A stretch of 64,000 nucleotides of DNA, taken from Bacteroidota bacterium. Lineage in GTDB: Bacteria; Bacteroidota; Bacteroidia; Bacteroidales; Tenuifilaceae. The position numbers and the translations under genes were made by a program. This document shows positions 43,927 to 54,047 of the stretch, one piece after another. The notes under the pieces were generated by a model. The model was not told the DNA's origin. It saw only the letters and a program-made list of their open reading frames with translations, and searched no databases. The stretch spans positions 112,644-176,643 of the forward strand of contig JAKQKB010000089.1 in NCBI GenBank assembly GCA_029560875.1. Reading direction: 5' to 3'. Numbering within the stretch: position 1 is the first letter of the stretch; the number at the start of each line of letters is the position of its first letter.

Positions 43927-44373
43927 ATGGTGTCCGAAATTCTTCAGAAATATCCAAGAAGTAAAGATTACCTTTTGGAAATACTGCACGATTTGCAGAA
44001 TAGTAGTCCTAATCAGAATATATCATCGGAAAATATTGTTGAAATTGCCAAACACCTGAATATTACTCAGTCACAGGTCTTGGGCGTAATAGGCTATTAC
44101 TCCATGCTTAGCAATAAGGCAAGGAGTAAATATCTAATTAGAGTTTGCAACTCTCCTATATGCAACATGTTAGGAGGTGAACACACTATTGAATATATAA
44201 GCAGAAAGTTGAAGATAGAATTAGGCGAATCTACACCTGATGGTCTTTTTACATTGGAGGAGTGTGAGTGCTTGGGTAACTGTGCTGCGGCACCTTCCAT
44301 TATGGTAAACGAAAAACTGTATGGTAATCTTACACCTGAGTTAATCGACAAAATTTTGGCTGAATTGAAGTAA
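43927..44373 (+). CDS. NuoE-like 2Fe-2S subunit of NAD-dependent formate dehydrogenase
   Basis: The 148 residues form the thioredoxin-like [2Fe-2S] protein of the NuoE/HoxE/FdsG family: VLGVIGYYSMLSNKARSKYL and the ligands CNSPICNMLG and CECLGNCAAAPSIMVN (four Cys). It passes electrons between the flavoprotein and the iron-sulfur chain. The gene is first of a three-gene operon with NuoF-like and formate dehydrogenase subunits. No fdhD, mobA or moa genes are seen in the window. Confidence 0.92.
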   Translation: MVSEILQKYPRSKDYLLEILHDLQNSSPNQNISSENIVEIAKHLNITQSQVLGVIGYYSMLSNKARSKYLIRVCNSPICNMLGGEHTIEYISRKLKIELGESTPDGLFTLEECECLGNCAAAPSIMVNEKLYGNLTPELIDKILAELK

Positions 44374-44401
44374 ACTCATTTAATCAAAAAACAATACGCT
44401 A

Positions 44402-45655
44402 ATGGTTAAAGAGGTAAGAATAGCCTTGCGCAATTCAGGAAAAATAAATCCTGAGAGTATTGATGAATACATTAATGCCGATGGATATCAAGCCTTACGC
44501 AAAGCGCTGCGTAGTACACCTAGTGGCATTTACGACGAAATAATCGACTCTGGGCTTCGAGGAAGAGGAGGAGCAGGATTCCCAACTGGAACTAAGGAGA
44601 AAACAACGGCGCTTATCTGTGCCGATTGCGAAAAATATGTTGTTTGCAATGCCGACGAGGGAGAGCCTGGGACTTTTAAGGATAGAGTGATTATGGAAAC
44701 CGACCCACATTCACTCGTAGAGGGGATGATTATTGCAGGTTTCAGCATAAATGCAAGTTATGGGTATATCTATATAAGGGGAGAGTATTCGCTAAGTATT
44801 TCTAGGGTTCAAAAGGCGATAGACCAAGCAAGAGAAAAAAAGTTTTTAGGAGAAAATATTTTAGGAAGCGGTTATAGTTTCGATATTGAGATTAGGCGTG
44901 GGGCTGGCTCCTATTTGTGTGGCGAGGAGTTAACCCTTTTGGAATCGCTTGAAGGGAAAAGAGGTTACCCGCGTATAAAACCACCTTACCCTGCCGAAAG
45001 AGGTCTTTGGGGCAAGCCAACTCTTATAAATAACGTGGAAACATTGGCCAATTTTGCCCCAATAATACTTAATGGTGCAGTGTGGTACCGCTCAATCGGT
45101 ACCGAAAAATCGCCTGGAACAAAGATTTTTACAGTTAGTGGCGATGTAAATAATCCCGGTTATTACGAAACCCCAACTGGCTTAACTCTCCGTGAGTTGA
45201 TATTCGATTTTGGTGGAGGTATTAAGAATGGTAGAACGTTTAAGGCTGCGCTTTTGGGTGGAGCGGCTGGCACTTTTGCATCAGCACAGTTGCTCGATGT
45301 TCAAATGGGCTACGATAAGTTAAAGGAGCATGGCTTAACATTGGGGTCTGGTGCTGTTATTGTTATGGATGAGACTAGAGATTTAGTAAAAAGCCTTGAG
45401 ACGATAATGAAATTTTTTAAGCATGAGAGTTGTGGAAAATGTATCCCCTGTAGGCTTGGTACGGCTCAGATATACCAAAGTATTTGTGGATTCAGTGAGA
45501 TTCCTGTTCAGAAACGTGAGGACTTCTTTAAATCTATTCTAAAGCAGGCTGATTTAATGGCCAAAACATCGCTTTGTCCTTTAGGGCAATCGCCAATACT
45601 ACCGCTAAGAAGTATATGGCAAAATTTTTCTGATGAGTTGCTAACCCTTAAGTAA
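44402..45655 (+). CDS. NuoF-like NAD/FMN-binding subunit of formate dehydrogenase
   Basis: The 417-residue flavoprotein shows the NADH-binding GLRGRGGAGFPTG, the FMN-binding region NADEGEPGTFKDR, and the [4Fe-4S] motif SCGKCIPCRLGT with a later Cys in SLCPLGQSP. The family oxidises NADH or reduces NAD. The chain lacks the extra N-terminal ferredoxin domain and the extra C-terminal [4Fe-4S] domain found in electron-bifurcating HydB/HndC types, so simple NAD reduction is favoured. Confidence 0.93.
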   Translation: MVKEVRIALRNSGKINPESIDEYINADGYQALRKALRSTPSGIYDEIIDSGLRGRGGAGFPTGTKEKTTALICADCEKYVVCNADEGEPGTFKDRVIMETDPHSLVEGMIIAGFSINASYGYIYIRGEYSLSISRVQKAIDQAREKKFLGENILGSGYSFDIEIRRGAGSYLCGEELTLLESLEGKRGYPRIKPPYPAERGLWGKPTLINNVETLANFAPIILNGAVWYRSIGTEKSPGTKIFTVSGDVNNPGYYETPTGLTLRELIFDFGGGIKNGRTFKAALLGGAAGTFASAQLLDVQMGYDKLKEHGLTLGSGAVIVMDETRDLVKSLETIMKFFKHESCGKCIPCRLGTAQIYQSICGFSEIPVQKREDFFKSILKQADLMAKTSLCPLGQSPILPLRSIWQNFSDELLTLK

Positions 45656-45665
45656 ATAGAAGTTT

Positions 45666-48392
45666 ATGGATAATTATATCACTATTTATATTGATGGTAA
45701 GGAATTAAAAGTGAACGCAGGGGATAATCTCCTAAAAACAGCACGGCTGAATGGTTTTAACATTCCAGGGCTTTGCTATCACCATAAACTTACGCCCACT
45801 GGAGCCTGCCGTCTTTGTCTAGTTAAGGTTGATGGAATGCGAGGCTTGGTAGCCTCCTGCACTATTGCTGTTCAGGATGGGATGAAAGTAACCGCTTTCG
45901 ATGCCGAACTTGAGGACACTCGCAGGTTTCTTCTCGACTACCTGCTAAGCGAGCAAAACGACGATTACGATTTTACCTATAACGATGAGCTTAGGGATTT
46001 GATGTTTAGATATGGGTTAGACAATAAGGAGAATCGATTTTTTAAACCCATAAAACCAAATCCAAATTTTAGTATTGATGATAGTTCCCCAGTATTAAGT
46101 TACGACCCCTCTAAGTGTATTAAATGCTTCAGGTGTATTAAGGCTTGCGATGAGGTACAGGGTAAGAATGTCCTATCGTTTAATGAGCGAGGGATGGATT
46201 CCTACATAATTGCAGGACTAGGAGTGTGGGGTAAGAGTGAGTGCGATGGATGTGGCGAATGTATTCAGCTATGCCCAACTGGTGCCATTGTAGAGAGACC
46301 GAATAGGCAAACTATCAAACTAAATAGCATTGAGAAGCGAGTTAGAACCACTTGCCCGTATTGTGGTGTGGGTTGCCAGATTGAACTGTTAGTGCAGGAT
46401 GGGAAAATTATGCGGAGCAATGGCGTGGAGGGTGTATCGCCAAACGATGGAAGGCTATGCGTAAAGGGTCGATTTGGGTATGAGTTTGTTCATAGTCCCG
46501 AACGCCTCACTAAACCGTTAATAAAGCGAAACGGAAAGTTTGAGGAGTCAACTTGGGATGAGGCTCTTACCTTAGTGGTAAACAAATTCAACGAGTTAAA
46601 GCAGAAGTATGGCTCGGACTCGTTAGCTGGTTATGCATCGGCAAAGTGTACTAACGAGGACAATTACATCTTTCAACGTTTTGTCAGAACTGCATTTGGA
46701 ACCAACAATATCGATTACTGTACGCGGTTATGCCATGCATCAACCGTAACAGCTATGCTTAAGTCCATTGGCGACGGTGCTGGAAGCAATTCCATAGAGG
46801 ATTTCGAAACTACCGATTGCCTGTTGGTTACGGGGAATAATATTGTTGAAACACACCCAATTACTGCAACATATGTTAAGCGTGGTGCTGCAAAGGGGAT
46901 GAAAATTATTGTGATTGACCCCAAGTGGACTCCACTAGTTAAGTACTCCACGGTATGGCTGCAGCCAAAACTAGGAACCGATGTGGCCCTACTCAACGGG
47001 ATGATTAATGTTATAATTCAAAATGGGTTAATAAAGCAAGCATTTATTGAGAAGCGAGTAGAGGGTGGTATGCAGGCTTTTGAAGAACTAATGCGGATTG
47101 TGCAGCCTTACACTCCGCAAAAGGTTGAGGAGATTACTGGAGTCCCTGCCGAAAAGATTGAACTTGCTGCAAAAATATATGGCGAATCTGCTACCGCTAT
47201 GATTGCTACTGGCATGGGCATGAGCCAGCAGGTAACAGGAACGCATAATGTGTTCAGTTTACTCAACATGATGCTTATTACTGGCCATATTGGTAAAGAG
47301 CGTTGCGGAATTGACCCGCCTCGTGGTCAGAATAACGTTCAAGGGGCTACTGACGTTGGGTGTCATCCAAATATGTACCCAGGCTATATCCCAGTAACAA
47401 ATGCCGATAATAGAAAAAAAGTGGCTGGGGTTTGGGGCGTTCCTTTCGAGAATCTGTCGGACAAGCCAGGTTTAACTACGGTGGAAATAGTAAAGGCCGC
47501 TCACGATGGTAAAATAAAGGGGCTGTTTATTATGGGTGAAAACCCAATGATTAGCGACCCCAACCTAAATCATACCGAGGAGGGATTGAAAAAACTAGAA
47601 TTCTTGGTTGTGCAGGATATATTCCATACTGAAACCACAGCCTTGGCAGATGTTATTCTGCCAGCCTCGGCATGGGCCGAAAAGAATGGAACTTTCGTGA
47701 ATAGCGATAGACGTGTTCTAAGGGTACGAAAGGCTGTTGCTTGCCCAGGAGATGCTAGGGAGGACTGGAGGATAATTCATGAAATAGCAGCACGTATGGG
47801 GCATCCAATGCCTAACTATCGCGATGAGTCTGAGGTATTTGACGAATTGGCACGAGTAACCCCAATAATGGAAGGTATTTCTCATAGAAGACTGGAAGCC
47901 CAAGGGATTCAGTGGCCATGCCCAGACTCTGAGCATCCTGGAACATCAACCCTTTATACTGAAACATTCAATACTCCCTCTGGTAAAGCAAAACTTTTCC
48001 CTGTAGAATATGCAGAGCAAAACGAGAAGGTTTCCGATGAATACCCATTTATGCTTAACTCAGGCAGAATTCTTTATCATTACCATACAAGCACAATGAG
48101 CCGAAAGAATAAGGTGTTGCGCGATTTTGCCAATGAATCCTATGTTTTAATGAATCCCGTTGATGCTATTAAGGCTAGCCTAAAGAACAACTCTAAAGTG
48201 AGGGTAACGTCGAAGCGAGGTGACTTAATTACCAAACTTATTATTAGCGACGAAGTGCTGGAAGGAGAGGTGTTTATGCCTTGGCATTTTACCGAAGCTC
48301 AAGTAAATAGGCTTACACGCGATGAACTTGACCCGTATAGTAAAATTGCTCCGTTCAAACTTTCTGCCGTAAGGGTGGAATGTGTTGAATAA
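45666..48392 (+). CDS. fdhA: formate dehydrogenase alpha subunit (Mo/W-bis-MGD, Cys type)
   Basis: The 908-residue enzyme oxidises formate to CO2. Domains in order: a [2Fe-2S] domain (CYHHKLTPTGACRLC near 37-51), two [4Fe-4S] clusters (CIKCFRCIKACDE, CDGCGECIQLCPTG), a [4Fe-4S] molybdopterin domain (TTCPYCGVGCQ), and the large cofactor fold. The active site reads CTRLCHAST, so the metal ligand is cysteine, not selenocysteine. In the place of the His-Cys cluster usual after the 2Fe-2S domain (HxxxCxxC type) stands LLSEQNDDYDFTYNDEL, without ligands. The subunit follows the NuoF-like gene by 10 bases. Confidence 0.93.
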   Translation: MDNYITIYIDGKELKVNAGDNLLKTARLNGFNIPGLCYHHKLTPTGACRLCLVKVDGMRGLVASCTIAVQDGMKVTAFDAELEDTRRFLLDYLLSEQNDDYDFTYNDELRDLMFRYGLDNKENRFFKPIKPNPNFSIDDSSPVLSYDPSKCIKCFRCIKACDEVQGKNVLSFNERGMDSYIIAGLGVWGKSECDGCGECIQLCPTGAIVERPNRQTIKLNSIEKRVRTTCPYCGVGCQIELLVQDGKIMRSNGVEGVSPNDGRLCVKGRFGYEFVHSPERLTKPLIKRNGKFEESTWDEALTLVVNKFNELKQKYGSDSLAGYASAKCTNEDNYIFQRFVRTAFGTNNIDYCTRLCHASTVTAMLKSIGDGAGSNSIEDFETTDCLLVTGNNIVETHPITATYVKRGAAKGMKIIVIDPKWTPLVKYSTVWLQPKLGTDVALLNGMINVIIQNGLIKQAFIEKRVEGGMQAFEELMRIVQPYTPQKVEEITGVPAEKIELAAKIYGESATAMIATGMGMSQQVTGTHNVFSLLNMMLITGHIGKERCGIDPPRGQNNVQGATDVGCHPNMYPGYIPVTNADNRKKVAGVWGVPFENLSDKPGLTTVEIVKAAHDGKIKGLFIMGENPMISDPNLNHTEEGLKKLEFLVVQDIFHTETTALADVILPASAWAEKNGTFVNSDRRVLRVRKAVACPGDAREDWRIIHEIAARMGHPMPNYRDESEVFDELARVTPIMEGISHRRLEAQGIQWPCPDSEHPGTSTLYTETFNTPSGKAKLFPVEYAEQNEKVSDEYPFMLNSGRILYHYHTSTMSRKNKVLRDFANESYVLMNPVDAIKASLKNNSKVRVTSKRGDLITKLIISDEVLEGEVFMPWHFTEAQVNRLTRDELDPYSKIAPFKLSAVRVECVE

Positions 48393-48437
48393 TATTTTAT
48401 TTTTTTGTAGATAACCCTTCGTTTACTCGGAGAATGC

Positions 48438-48445
48438 TAATTTTG
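48438..48445 (+). promoter_or_regulatory. promoter -7 box of the TPR sensor kinase gene
   Basis: TAATTTTG matches TAnnTTTG. It is placed 29 bases before the ATG at 48474. Confidence 0.55.
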
Positions 48446-48470
48446 TGCTGAATTTCTGATACTTAAAAAT

Positions 48471-50390
48471 GTGATGCCATTAGTGAATTGGATGAGAACT
48501 GGGAAGTTCGTCATTGTTTTAGTTCTAGTTTTATTTCAAAAAGGGAATCTTTACTCGCAACAAGGAGCATCCGTTGACGGTTTGCTAAAGTTAATTGAAA
48601 GACCCGACGATTCTTCCAAGGTTGTAGCGTTAAAGTTGCTTTGCTGGGAATACAGGAATACCGATACAGCCAGTGCTCTTAAGTATGGTTATCAGGCCAT
48701 AGGAATTGCTAAGAAACTAGACCTGAATTATGAATTGGCCGATATTTACAATAGAGTAGGGGTTGTAAGAAGGAATCAGGGCAATTATGCCCATGCGTTG
48801 GACAACTACTTTAAGGGTATTGAGATATCAAAACAGAATAACTATCAGAAATTACTGGCGTTTGCGTACAATAATGTTGCTGATATCTACAATAGGCTCG
48901 AAATTTACGACAAGGCTTTAGAATTTGGAAAGTATAGTCTCAAATTATCACTCAGCCTAAATGATGAATATACGCTTAGCTATGTTTACAATATTTTAGG
49001 TGGAATTTATCGGAATAAAAAGGATTTGGATTCATCGTTGTTGTACTTTAATCACTCATTAAATCTTCGGAAGAAAATCAACTACACTGCTGGTATTGCA
49101 ACATCACTATTGAATATAGGAAACATCCAGTTCTTAAAAGGGCAGTGCGATAGTTGTTACTCCAATATTTCGAAAGCCATTGAGATTTATACCGATAAGA
49201 ATGATCAAACTGGATTGGTTGGAGCATACAAGCACCTAGGATTATACTATAACCGAACTAAAGATTACAGGAAGGCTATCCACTCTTTCAATAAGTGCCT
49301 TGCGCTTAATGAGAGTTTTGCCGATTTGCAGATTATAAAGGATGCCAATGACGGATTGAGCTATTCTTATGCTCAGATTGGCGATATGCATAAAGCATAT
49401 TACTATAAAAATTTGGCTTCAAGTATAGGCGATAGTATAACTACAAATCTTTTTGTTGAAAAGATTACCCACTTGACCGAGAATTATAAGTTTGAATTAA
49501 AAAAACAGGAGGAAGAACTGTTCCGAAAAGAGAAAGAAAAATCGCTTAATAATCAAATTAAATATCAACGCTCTATTATTAAGTTCTACATTTTTATAGT
49601 ATTCCTTCTGGTTGTTCTTGTATTCGTTTTTGTTTACTACTATCGGCAAAAAAATAGAATTATAAAGGTGCTAACTGAACAGAAGCATGAGATTGACGAG
49701 TTAAACTCTACAAAGGACAAATTGTTTTCCATCCTTGCCCACGATTTAAAGAATCCAATATCATCCGTAATTGGCTTAGCTGAACTGTTGAAGGATGAAA
49801 GTGTTAGTTTGTCGGAGTCCAAAAGGTCACAGTTGTTATCAAACCTACACGAAGTTGGCTTGTCGAGCAACAGAATCCTTGATGAGGTTTTAAGTTGGTC
49901 GCAAATACAGGCAAATCAGGTGGTTGTTGAATCTCAGGAGATTAATCTAAGGGAGTTGGTTGAGAGAGTTGTAAATAATCAGCAACCTATTGCTGGTGTA
50001 AAAAATATATCCATAAGTTATTCCGTCAATACAGATGTTTCTGTTCAATCCGATTATAATATAGTAAGTACTGTTCTCCGGAATCTAATTGCCAATGCAA
50101 TTAAGTACTCTTACTCTAATGCGGAAATACTTGTAAGTGTTGATTTGATAGTTGATTTTGTTGAGGTTTCTATAAAGGATAATGGCGTTGGAATGTCCGA
50201 TAATATAAAGGAATCGCTTTTGCACTCTGTGAATATTCAATCAACCCTTGGGACTTCAAACGAGAAGGGTAGTGGATTGGGTTTGGTTATTTGCAGAGAA
50301 TTAATTACGAAGATAGGTGGAAAGTTAATGGTTAAGAGTGAGGTTGGAAAAGGTAGTACCTTCTCTTTTACTTTACCAATTCGTAATTAA
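48471..50390 (+). CDS. tetratricopeptide-repeat sensor histidine kinase
   Basis: The 639-residue protein has a signal segment, about six TPR units (between 40 and 310, e.g. ADIYNRVGVVRRNQGNYAHA and AYNNVADIYNRLEIYDKALE), a coiled coil and one membrane segment (near 367-385). The kinase part has the H-box FSILAHDLKNPISSVIGL, NLIANAIKYS, DNGVGMS and GSGLGLVICRELITKIGG. The TPR part would be outside the cytoplasm. GTG at 48471 and ATG at 48474 are both possible starts. No regulator is adjacent. Confidence 0.9.
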   Translation: MMPLVNWMRTGKFVIVLVLVLFQKGNLYSQQGASVDGLLKLIERPDDSSKVVALKLLCWEYRNTDTASALKYGYQAIGIAKKLDLNYELADIYNRVGVVRRNQGNYAHALDNYFKGIEISKQNNYQKLLAFAYNNVADIYNRLEIYDKALEFGKYSLKLSLSLNDEYTLSYVYNILGGIYRNKKDLDSSLLYFNHSLNLRKKINYTAGIATSLLNIGNIQFLKGQCDSCYSNISKAIEIYTDKNDQTGLVGAYKHLGLYYNRTKDYRKAIHSFNKCLALNESFADLQIIKDANDGLSYSYAQIGDMHKAYYYKNLASSIGDSITTNLFVEKITHLTENYKFELKKQEEELFRKEKEKSLNNQIKYQRSIIKFYIFIVFLLVVLVFVFVYYYRQKNRIIKVLTEQKHEIDELNSTKDKLFSILAHDLKNPISSVIGLAELLKDESVSLSESKRSQLLSNLHEVGLSSNRILDEVLSWSQIQANQVVVESQEINLRELVERVVNNQQPIAGVKNISISYSVNTDVSVQSDYNIVSTVLRNLIANAIKYSYSNAEILVSVDLIVDFVEVSIKDNGVGMSDNIKESLLHSVNIQSTLGTSNEKGSGLGLVICRELITKIGGKLMVKSEVGKGSTFSFTLPIRN

Positions 50391-50405
50391 GAACAAAAAA
50401 GGCTC

Positions 50406-51746
50406 TTAGTTGAAGAATTTGCCAATTTTATTGATAGCCGATGGCAATGCAAATACAACTACCCTATCGTAAGGCTTAATTTCGCTATCACCTTTTGCTA
50501 TAAACGCTGTATCGCCACGCACTACACCTCCAATAATTGCATCTTTCGGGAACGAAATATCTTTAAGTCTCCCTTTTGTAATTGGGGAGCCAGGTTTCAC
50601 AATGAACTCAAGGACTTCGGCATCGGAACCCGTAAGGCACTTAATTGCAGAAACATCTGTGCTCATTGTATAACGGAAAATACGACTCGCGGTGATGAGT
50701 TTTTTGTTGATAACGGTATCTACACCAATGCTTTCGGCTAAGCGGATGTAGTTTATGTTTTCTATTTCAGCAATGGTTTTTTTAACTCCCATACGCTTTG
50801 CCACAATACAGGAAAGGATGTTGGTTTCAGAATTTCCTGTTACCGCAACAAAAGCGTCCATGTATTGTAGGCCTTCCTCCATTAGGAGGTCGGTGTTTCT
50901 GCCGTCGCCATTAATAACCAAAGCGTTTTTAAATTGTCCCGCAAGTTTTTGGCTCTTTTCCTTGTCAACTTCAATCAATTTTACGTTCATTGACTTTTCC
51001 AACTCGTTGGCAATGTGAATTGCAATTCGGCTACCGCCAAGTATCATAAGGTTATTAACGTCGATATTCTTTTTGCCCGAATGCTCCATCATATCCTTAA
51101 TACCGTTTTGGTTTGCAATTACATAAACCAAATCGTTATACTTAAACTGGTCGCTACCGCGAGGTATTATCGTTTCGCCTTCGCGCGAAATTGCAACCGC
51201 TCTATAATCAAGGTTGTTGAGATTTTTAGTTGCCTGAAGCAATGTGTAGTCAATTACAGGGGAGTCCTCTTCAAGCTTAAATACAATTAGCGAAAGTTTT
51301 CCGCCCGAAAAGTCAACAAATTCAGTTGAACTTGTTTGTCCTAACAGAGTAACAACCTCTCGTGCCGCTAAACGTTCTGGATATATTAAGGAGTCAATGC
51401 CTAGGTTCAAAAAAATCTCCTTATTATTTGGTTGTAAGTACTCGTTCTTGTCAATTCTGGCAATAACTTTTTTTGCTCCTAACCGTTTAGCCAGTGTTGC
51501 CGAAACAATATTTGTCTCCTCGGAGTGAGCAACCGCAATGAATAGGTCGGCTTTCTTAATATTGGCATCCTTAAGGACACTAATGGAGGTTGCAGAACCT
51601 TGAAAAGTAACCACATCGGTAGCCGCAGAAAGCTGGCTGAGCATTTCAGCATCGGGGTCAATCACAACCACATCGTGATATTCCTTTGCTAACATGGTTG
51701 CCAAATGGGTTCCCACCTCGCCCGCACCAACAATAATTATATTCAT
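50406..51746 (-). CDS. trkA: Trk potassium transporter regulatory subunit TrkA
   Basis: The 446 residues have two similar halves, each a Rossmann RCK_N plus RCK_C domain: MNIIIVGAGEVGTHLATMLA with VVIDPDAEML, and LMILGGSRIAIHIANELE with LIEVDKEKSQ. TrkA binds NAD(H) and gates the TrkH/TrkG potassium channel. The trkH gene is not adjacent; the upstream neighbour on the same strand is comEC. The length is normal. Confidence 0.94.
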   Translation of the reverse strand: MNIIIVGAGEVGTHLATMLAKEYHDVVVIDPDAEMLSQLSAATDVVTFQGSATSISVLKDANIKKADLFIAVAHSEETNIVSATLAKRLGAKKVIARIDKNEYLQPNNKEIFLNLGIDSLIYPERLAAREVVTLLGQTSSTEFVDFSGGKLSLIVFKLEEDSPVIDYTLLQATKNLNNLDYRAVAISREGETIIPRGSDQFKYNDLVYVIANQNGIKDMMEHSGKKNIDVNNLMILGGSRIAIHIANELEKSMNVKLIEVDKEKSQKLAGQFKNALVINGDGRNTDLLMEEGLQYMDAFVAVTGNSETNILSCIVAKRMGVKKTIAEIENINYIRLAESIGVDTVINKKLITASRIFRYTMSTDVSAIKCLTGSDAEVLEFIVKPGSPITKGRLKDISFPKDAIIGGVVRGDTAFIAKGDSEIKPYDRVVVFALPSAINKIGKFFN

Positions 51747-51845
51747 TGCAAAAGTCTATTAAACAATCTATCGAATTTTTTAGCGCAAAATAAACTGCAA
51801 ATTAATATCAATTTATGGAGATTGTTAGCATTTTAACTATATTTT

Positions 51846-53948
51846 TTATTTGAGTTTTTGTCTGTAAGCACCCTGTGAGTTTAGATGGTGAATAGGTATG
51901 TTTGCTGAGGCCAATGTAATCAATATCTTATCCATTCTCCATTTTGGAACGGAGTTATCGATTATTGCTACTTGTGGTTTAATGAAGTTGAGAATGTTTG
52001 GCGAAAAGTTACTGTTGACCATAATGGCATTTACATCAATTTTTGAACTGCTCTGAATGTGGTGAGTTGAGTCGTTGTAAGGAATTGCTACTATAAAACG
52101 ATTTGCCCCCAAAAGGGCTAGTCCATTTGCTCTATTTACTATTATCGTTGAGTTACTTTGGTAGTTACTGGAGTCTAGGCTGTTATATCGACCTCTAATT
52201 GTGTTTTGTTTTATATAACCCTCTATGTAAAATTTATTCTGCTCAACATTATTCGAAGAATTATTAATGTTGACAAAAAATGCTTCTCCATGGATTCGAA
52301 AGCATGCGGCTGAATTTCTTGGTAGGTTGAAAACAACGAACTCATCATCAAAAATTCTATTCTTAATAGAAAAGCCTAGGGCTATTAAAATGATAAAGGC
52401 AAATAGTGAAATTTGAAAGTGTATTAGTTTCTTGTATAATAAGAATGTGGCTAAAAAAAATAATCCCATCATGAATACTAGCATTTGAGCAGAGGAAAGA
52501 TGTATTCCTGATGTTATTGAAAATGGCAAACTTTCAATCCAACTTAAACTGGAGTTTAAAGTTATCAGTAATAAGTTTAGGGTTTTGCCGAGAAAAGTTG
52601 CGATTATCTGAAATGGTGATATTACTAGAAGTAGCACCGATAAGTATAAAATAGCTGTTGACAAAGGAATAGCAATAAGGTTTGTAAGTATAAAGTAATT
52701 TGGAAATTGGGAGAATAGGCCTAGTGTTATTGGGAGCGTTCCTATTTGCGCAGCAATGGATACTGCTATTAATGACCATATGTAAGAAGCAATCTTATTT
52801 TTGAAGTAGAGTAATGAGTGAATGGAGGGATAGAATACCACAATTGAAAGCACCGCTAAAAAGGATAGCTGAAATCCTATGTTCATTATATTGTAAGGAT
52901 TTATAGCTAAAAGTGTAAATGCAGCAATGGCTAAAGTGTTGTATATGTTCGACCTTATGCCATACCATTTCCCGATTGCTACAAGAGAAAACATAAGTGC
53001 AGAACGGTTTACTGAAGGAGACAGTCCTGTTAAAATAGCAAAGAACCACAGAAAAAGTAATACAGTAATTAATTTAAACAATTCGGTAAATCGGTTTGAG
53101 GGGATTGCGCTAAGGAGAAATACTAGGAACATGTAAAGTATTCCTACATGTAATCCAGAAACGGAGAGTATATGAACTGCCCCTGTTGAAGAGTATACTC
53201 TATTTATTTCATCATCTAGAAGTTCCCTATACCCAAGGGTTAGTGCTGATAATACCGCAAGTTGATTGTCGACAATGAAGTATTTCCTGAAAACTGAAAT
53301 AAACTTATCCCTTAGCTTTAATGAATAGTTGATAATTGGATTTGCATTATTACCCAACAAAATCCACTCTCCGTTCTTTACAAATGATGAGAAGCGAATC
53401 CCTTCCTGTTTCATATACTTGGCAATATCAAACTGGTTCGGATTTTTTGGTTTTTCAAACTCTCGGAGTTTTAGTTTAAGGGCAACGATATCGCCATACT
53501 TTAAGGTTTTTGCACAAGAATCGGATAAAGCGAAATAAACTAAAATTTTCTCATGTGAGGCCTTGTACTGTTGGTTATCTATGATTTCAGTTAGTTGGCA
53601 CTCAACCCTTAGAGAACGAGTTCTTTCCTGAGGCGAATTAACTAGTCTAACAATTGCCTGATTCTCGTTGTTTGCAACTAAATGTTTGTCTTGACTAGTA
53701 TTTATGGCCAATGCCAATCCTGCAAATATTAAAAATGTATTTAGCAGTATGCCATATATCCATCGGTATTTCCATTGTTTTGAGACATAGTTTGAAATCA
53801 AAAGTGAGCAGAAAAGCAATGTGGAGACCATTGCAATAATGGGAGTGCTGGGAAGAATGTTAAAGTAAATTTGAATTGTAATCCCAATGGAAATTGGAAT
53901 TAGTAGCCGAAAAAATGGCACTTCGTGAATGCTGGATGGTAAACTCAA
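51846..53948 (-). CDS. comEC: ComEC/Rec2-type DNA uptake channel protein
   Basis: The 700 residues contain a DUF4131-like N-terminal part (about 30-200) and the Competence membrane domain with GAVHILSVSGLHVGILYMFL and NRSALMFSLVAIGKWYG. Several later membrane segments (about 230-520) and a short C-terminal part follow. No complete metallo-beta-lactamase domain is seen, as in many Bacteroidota forms. The protein would carry single-stranded DNA across the inner membrane. The start is TTG; upstream codons run into stops. Confidence 0.88.
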   Translation of the reverse strand: MSLPSSIHEVPFFRLLIPISIGITIQIYFNILPSTPIIAMVSTLLFCSLLISNYVSKQWKYRWIYGILLNTFLIFAGLALAINTSQDKHLVANNENQAIVRLVNSPQERTRSLRVECQLTEIIDNQQYKASHEKILVYFALSDSCAKTLKYGDIVALKLKLREFEKPKNPNQFDIAKYMKQEGIRFSSFVKNGEWILLGNNANPIINYSLKLRDKFISVFRKYFIVDNQLAVLSALTLGYRELLDDEINRVYSSTGAVHILSVSGLHVGILYMFLVFLLSAIPSNRFTELFKLITVLLFLWFFAILTGLSPSVNRSALMFSLVAIGKWYGIRSNIYNTLAIAAFTLLAINPYNIMNIGFQLSFLAVLSIVVFYPSIHSLLYFKNKIASYIWSLIAVSIAAQIGTLPITLGLFSQFPNYFILTNLIAIPLSTAILYLSVLLLVISPFQIIATFLGKTLNLLLITLNSSLSWIESLPFSITSGIHLSSAQMLVFMMGLFFLATFLLYKKLIHFQISLFAFIILIALGFSIKNRIFDDEFVVFNLPRNSAACFRIHGEAFFVNINNSSNNVEQNKFYIEGYIKQNTIRGRYNSLDSSNYQSNSTIIVNRANGLALLGANRFIVAIPYNDSTHHIQSSSKIDVNAIMVNSNFSPNILNFIKPQVAIIDNSVPKWRMDKILITLASANIPIHHLNSQGAYRQKLK

Positions 53949-54014
53949 TGTTGCGTAACAATTTTACTAACATTAAGTTATGAAATTTTATCGGATTACA
54001 AAAGATGAAAGCAA

Positions 54015-54042
54015 AAAAAACACGCAATTTTGCGTGTTTTTT
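54015..54042 (-). terminator. terminator after def (works on either strand)
   Basis: AAAAAACACGCA / TGCGTGTTTTTT (54015-54026 / 54031-54042), with A-runs and T-runs on both sides. Confidence 0.85.
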
Positions 54043-54047
54043 AAAAT

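Noticed and set aside
46735..46760. Selenocysteine formate dehydrogenase
   Set aside because: The active-site codon is TGC (Cys) in RLCHA, with no in-frame TGA.
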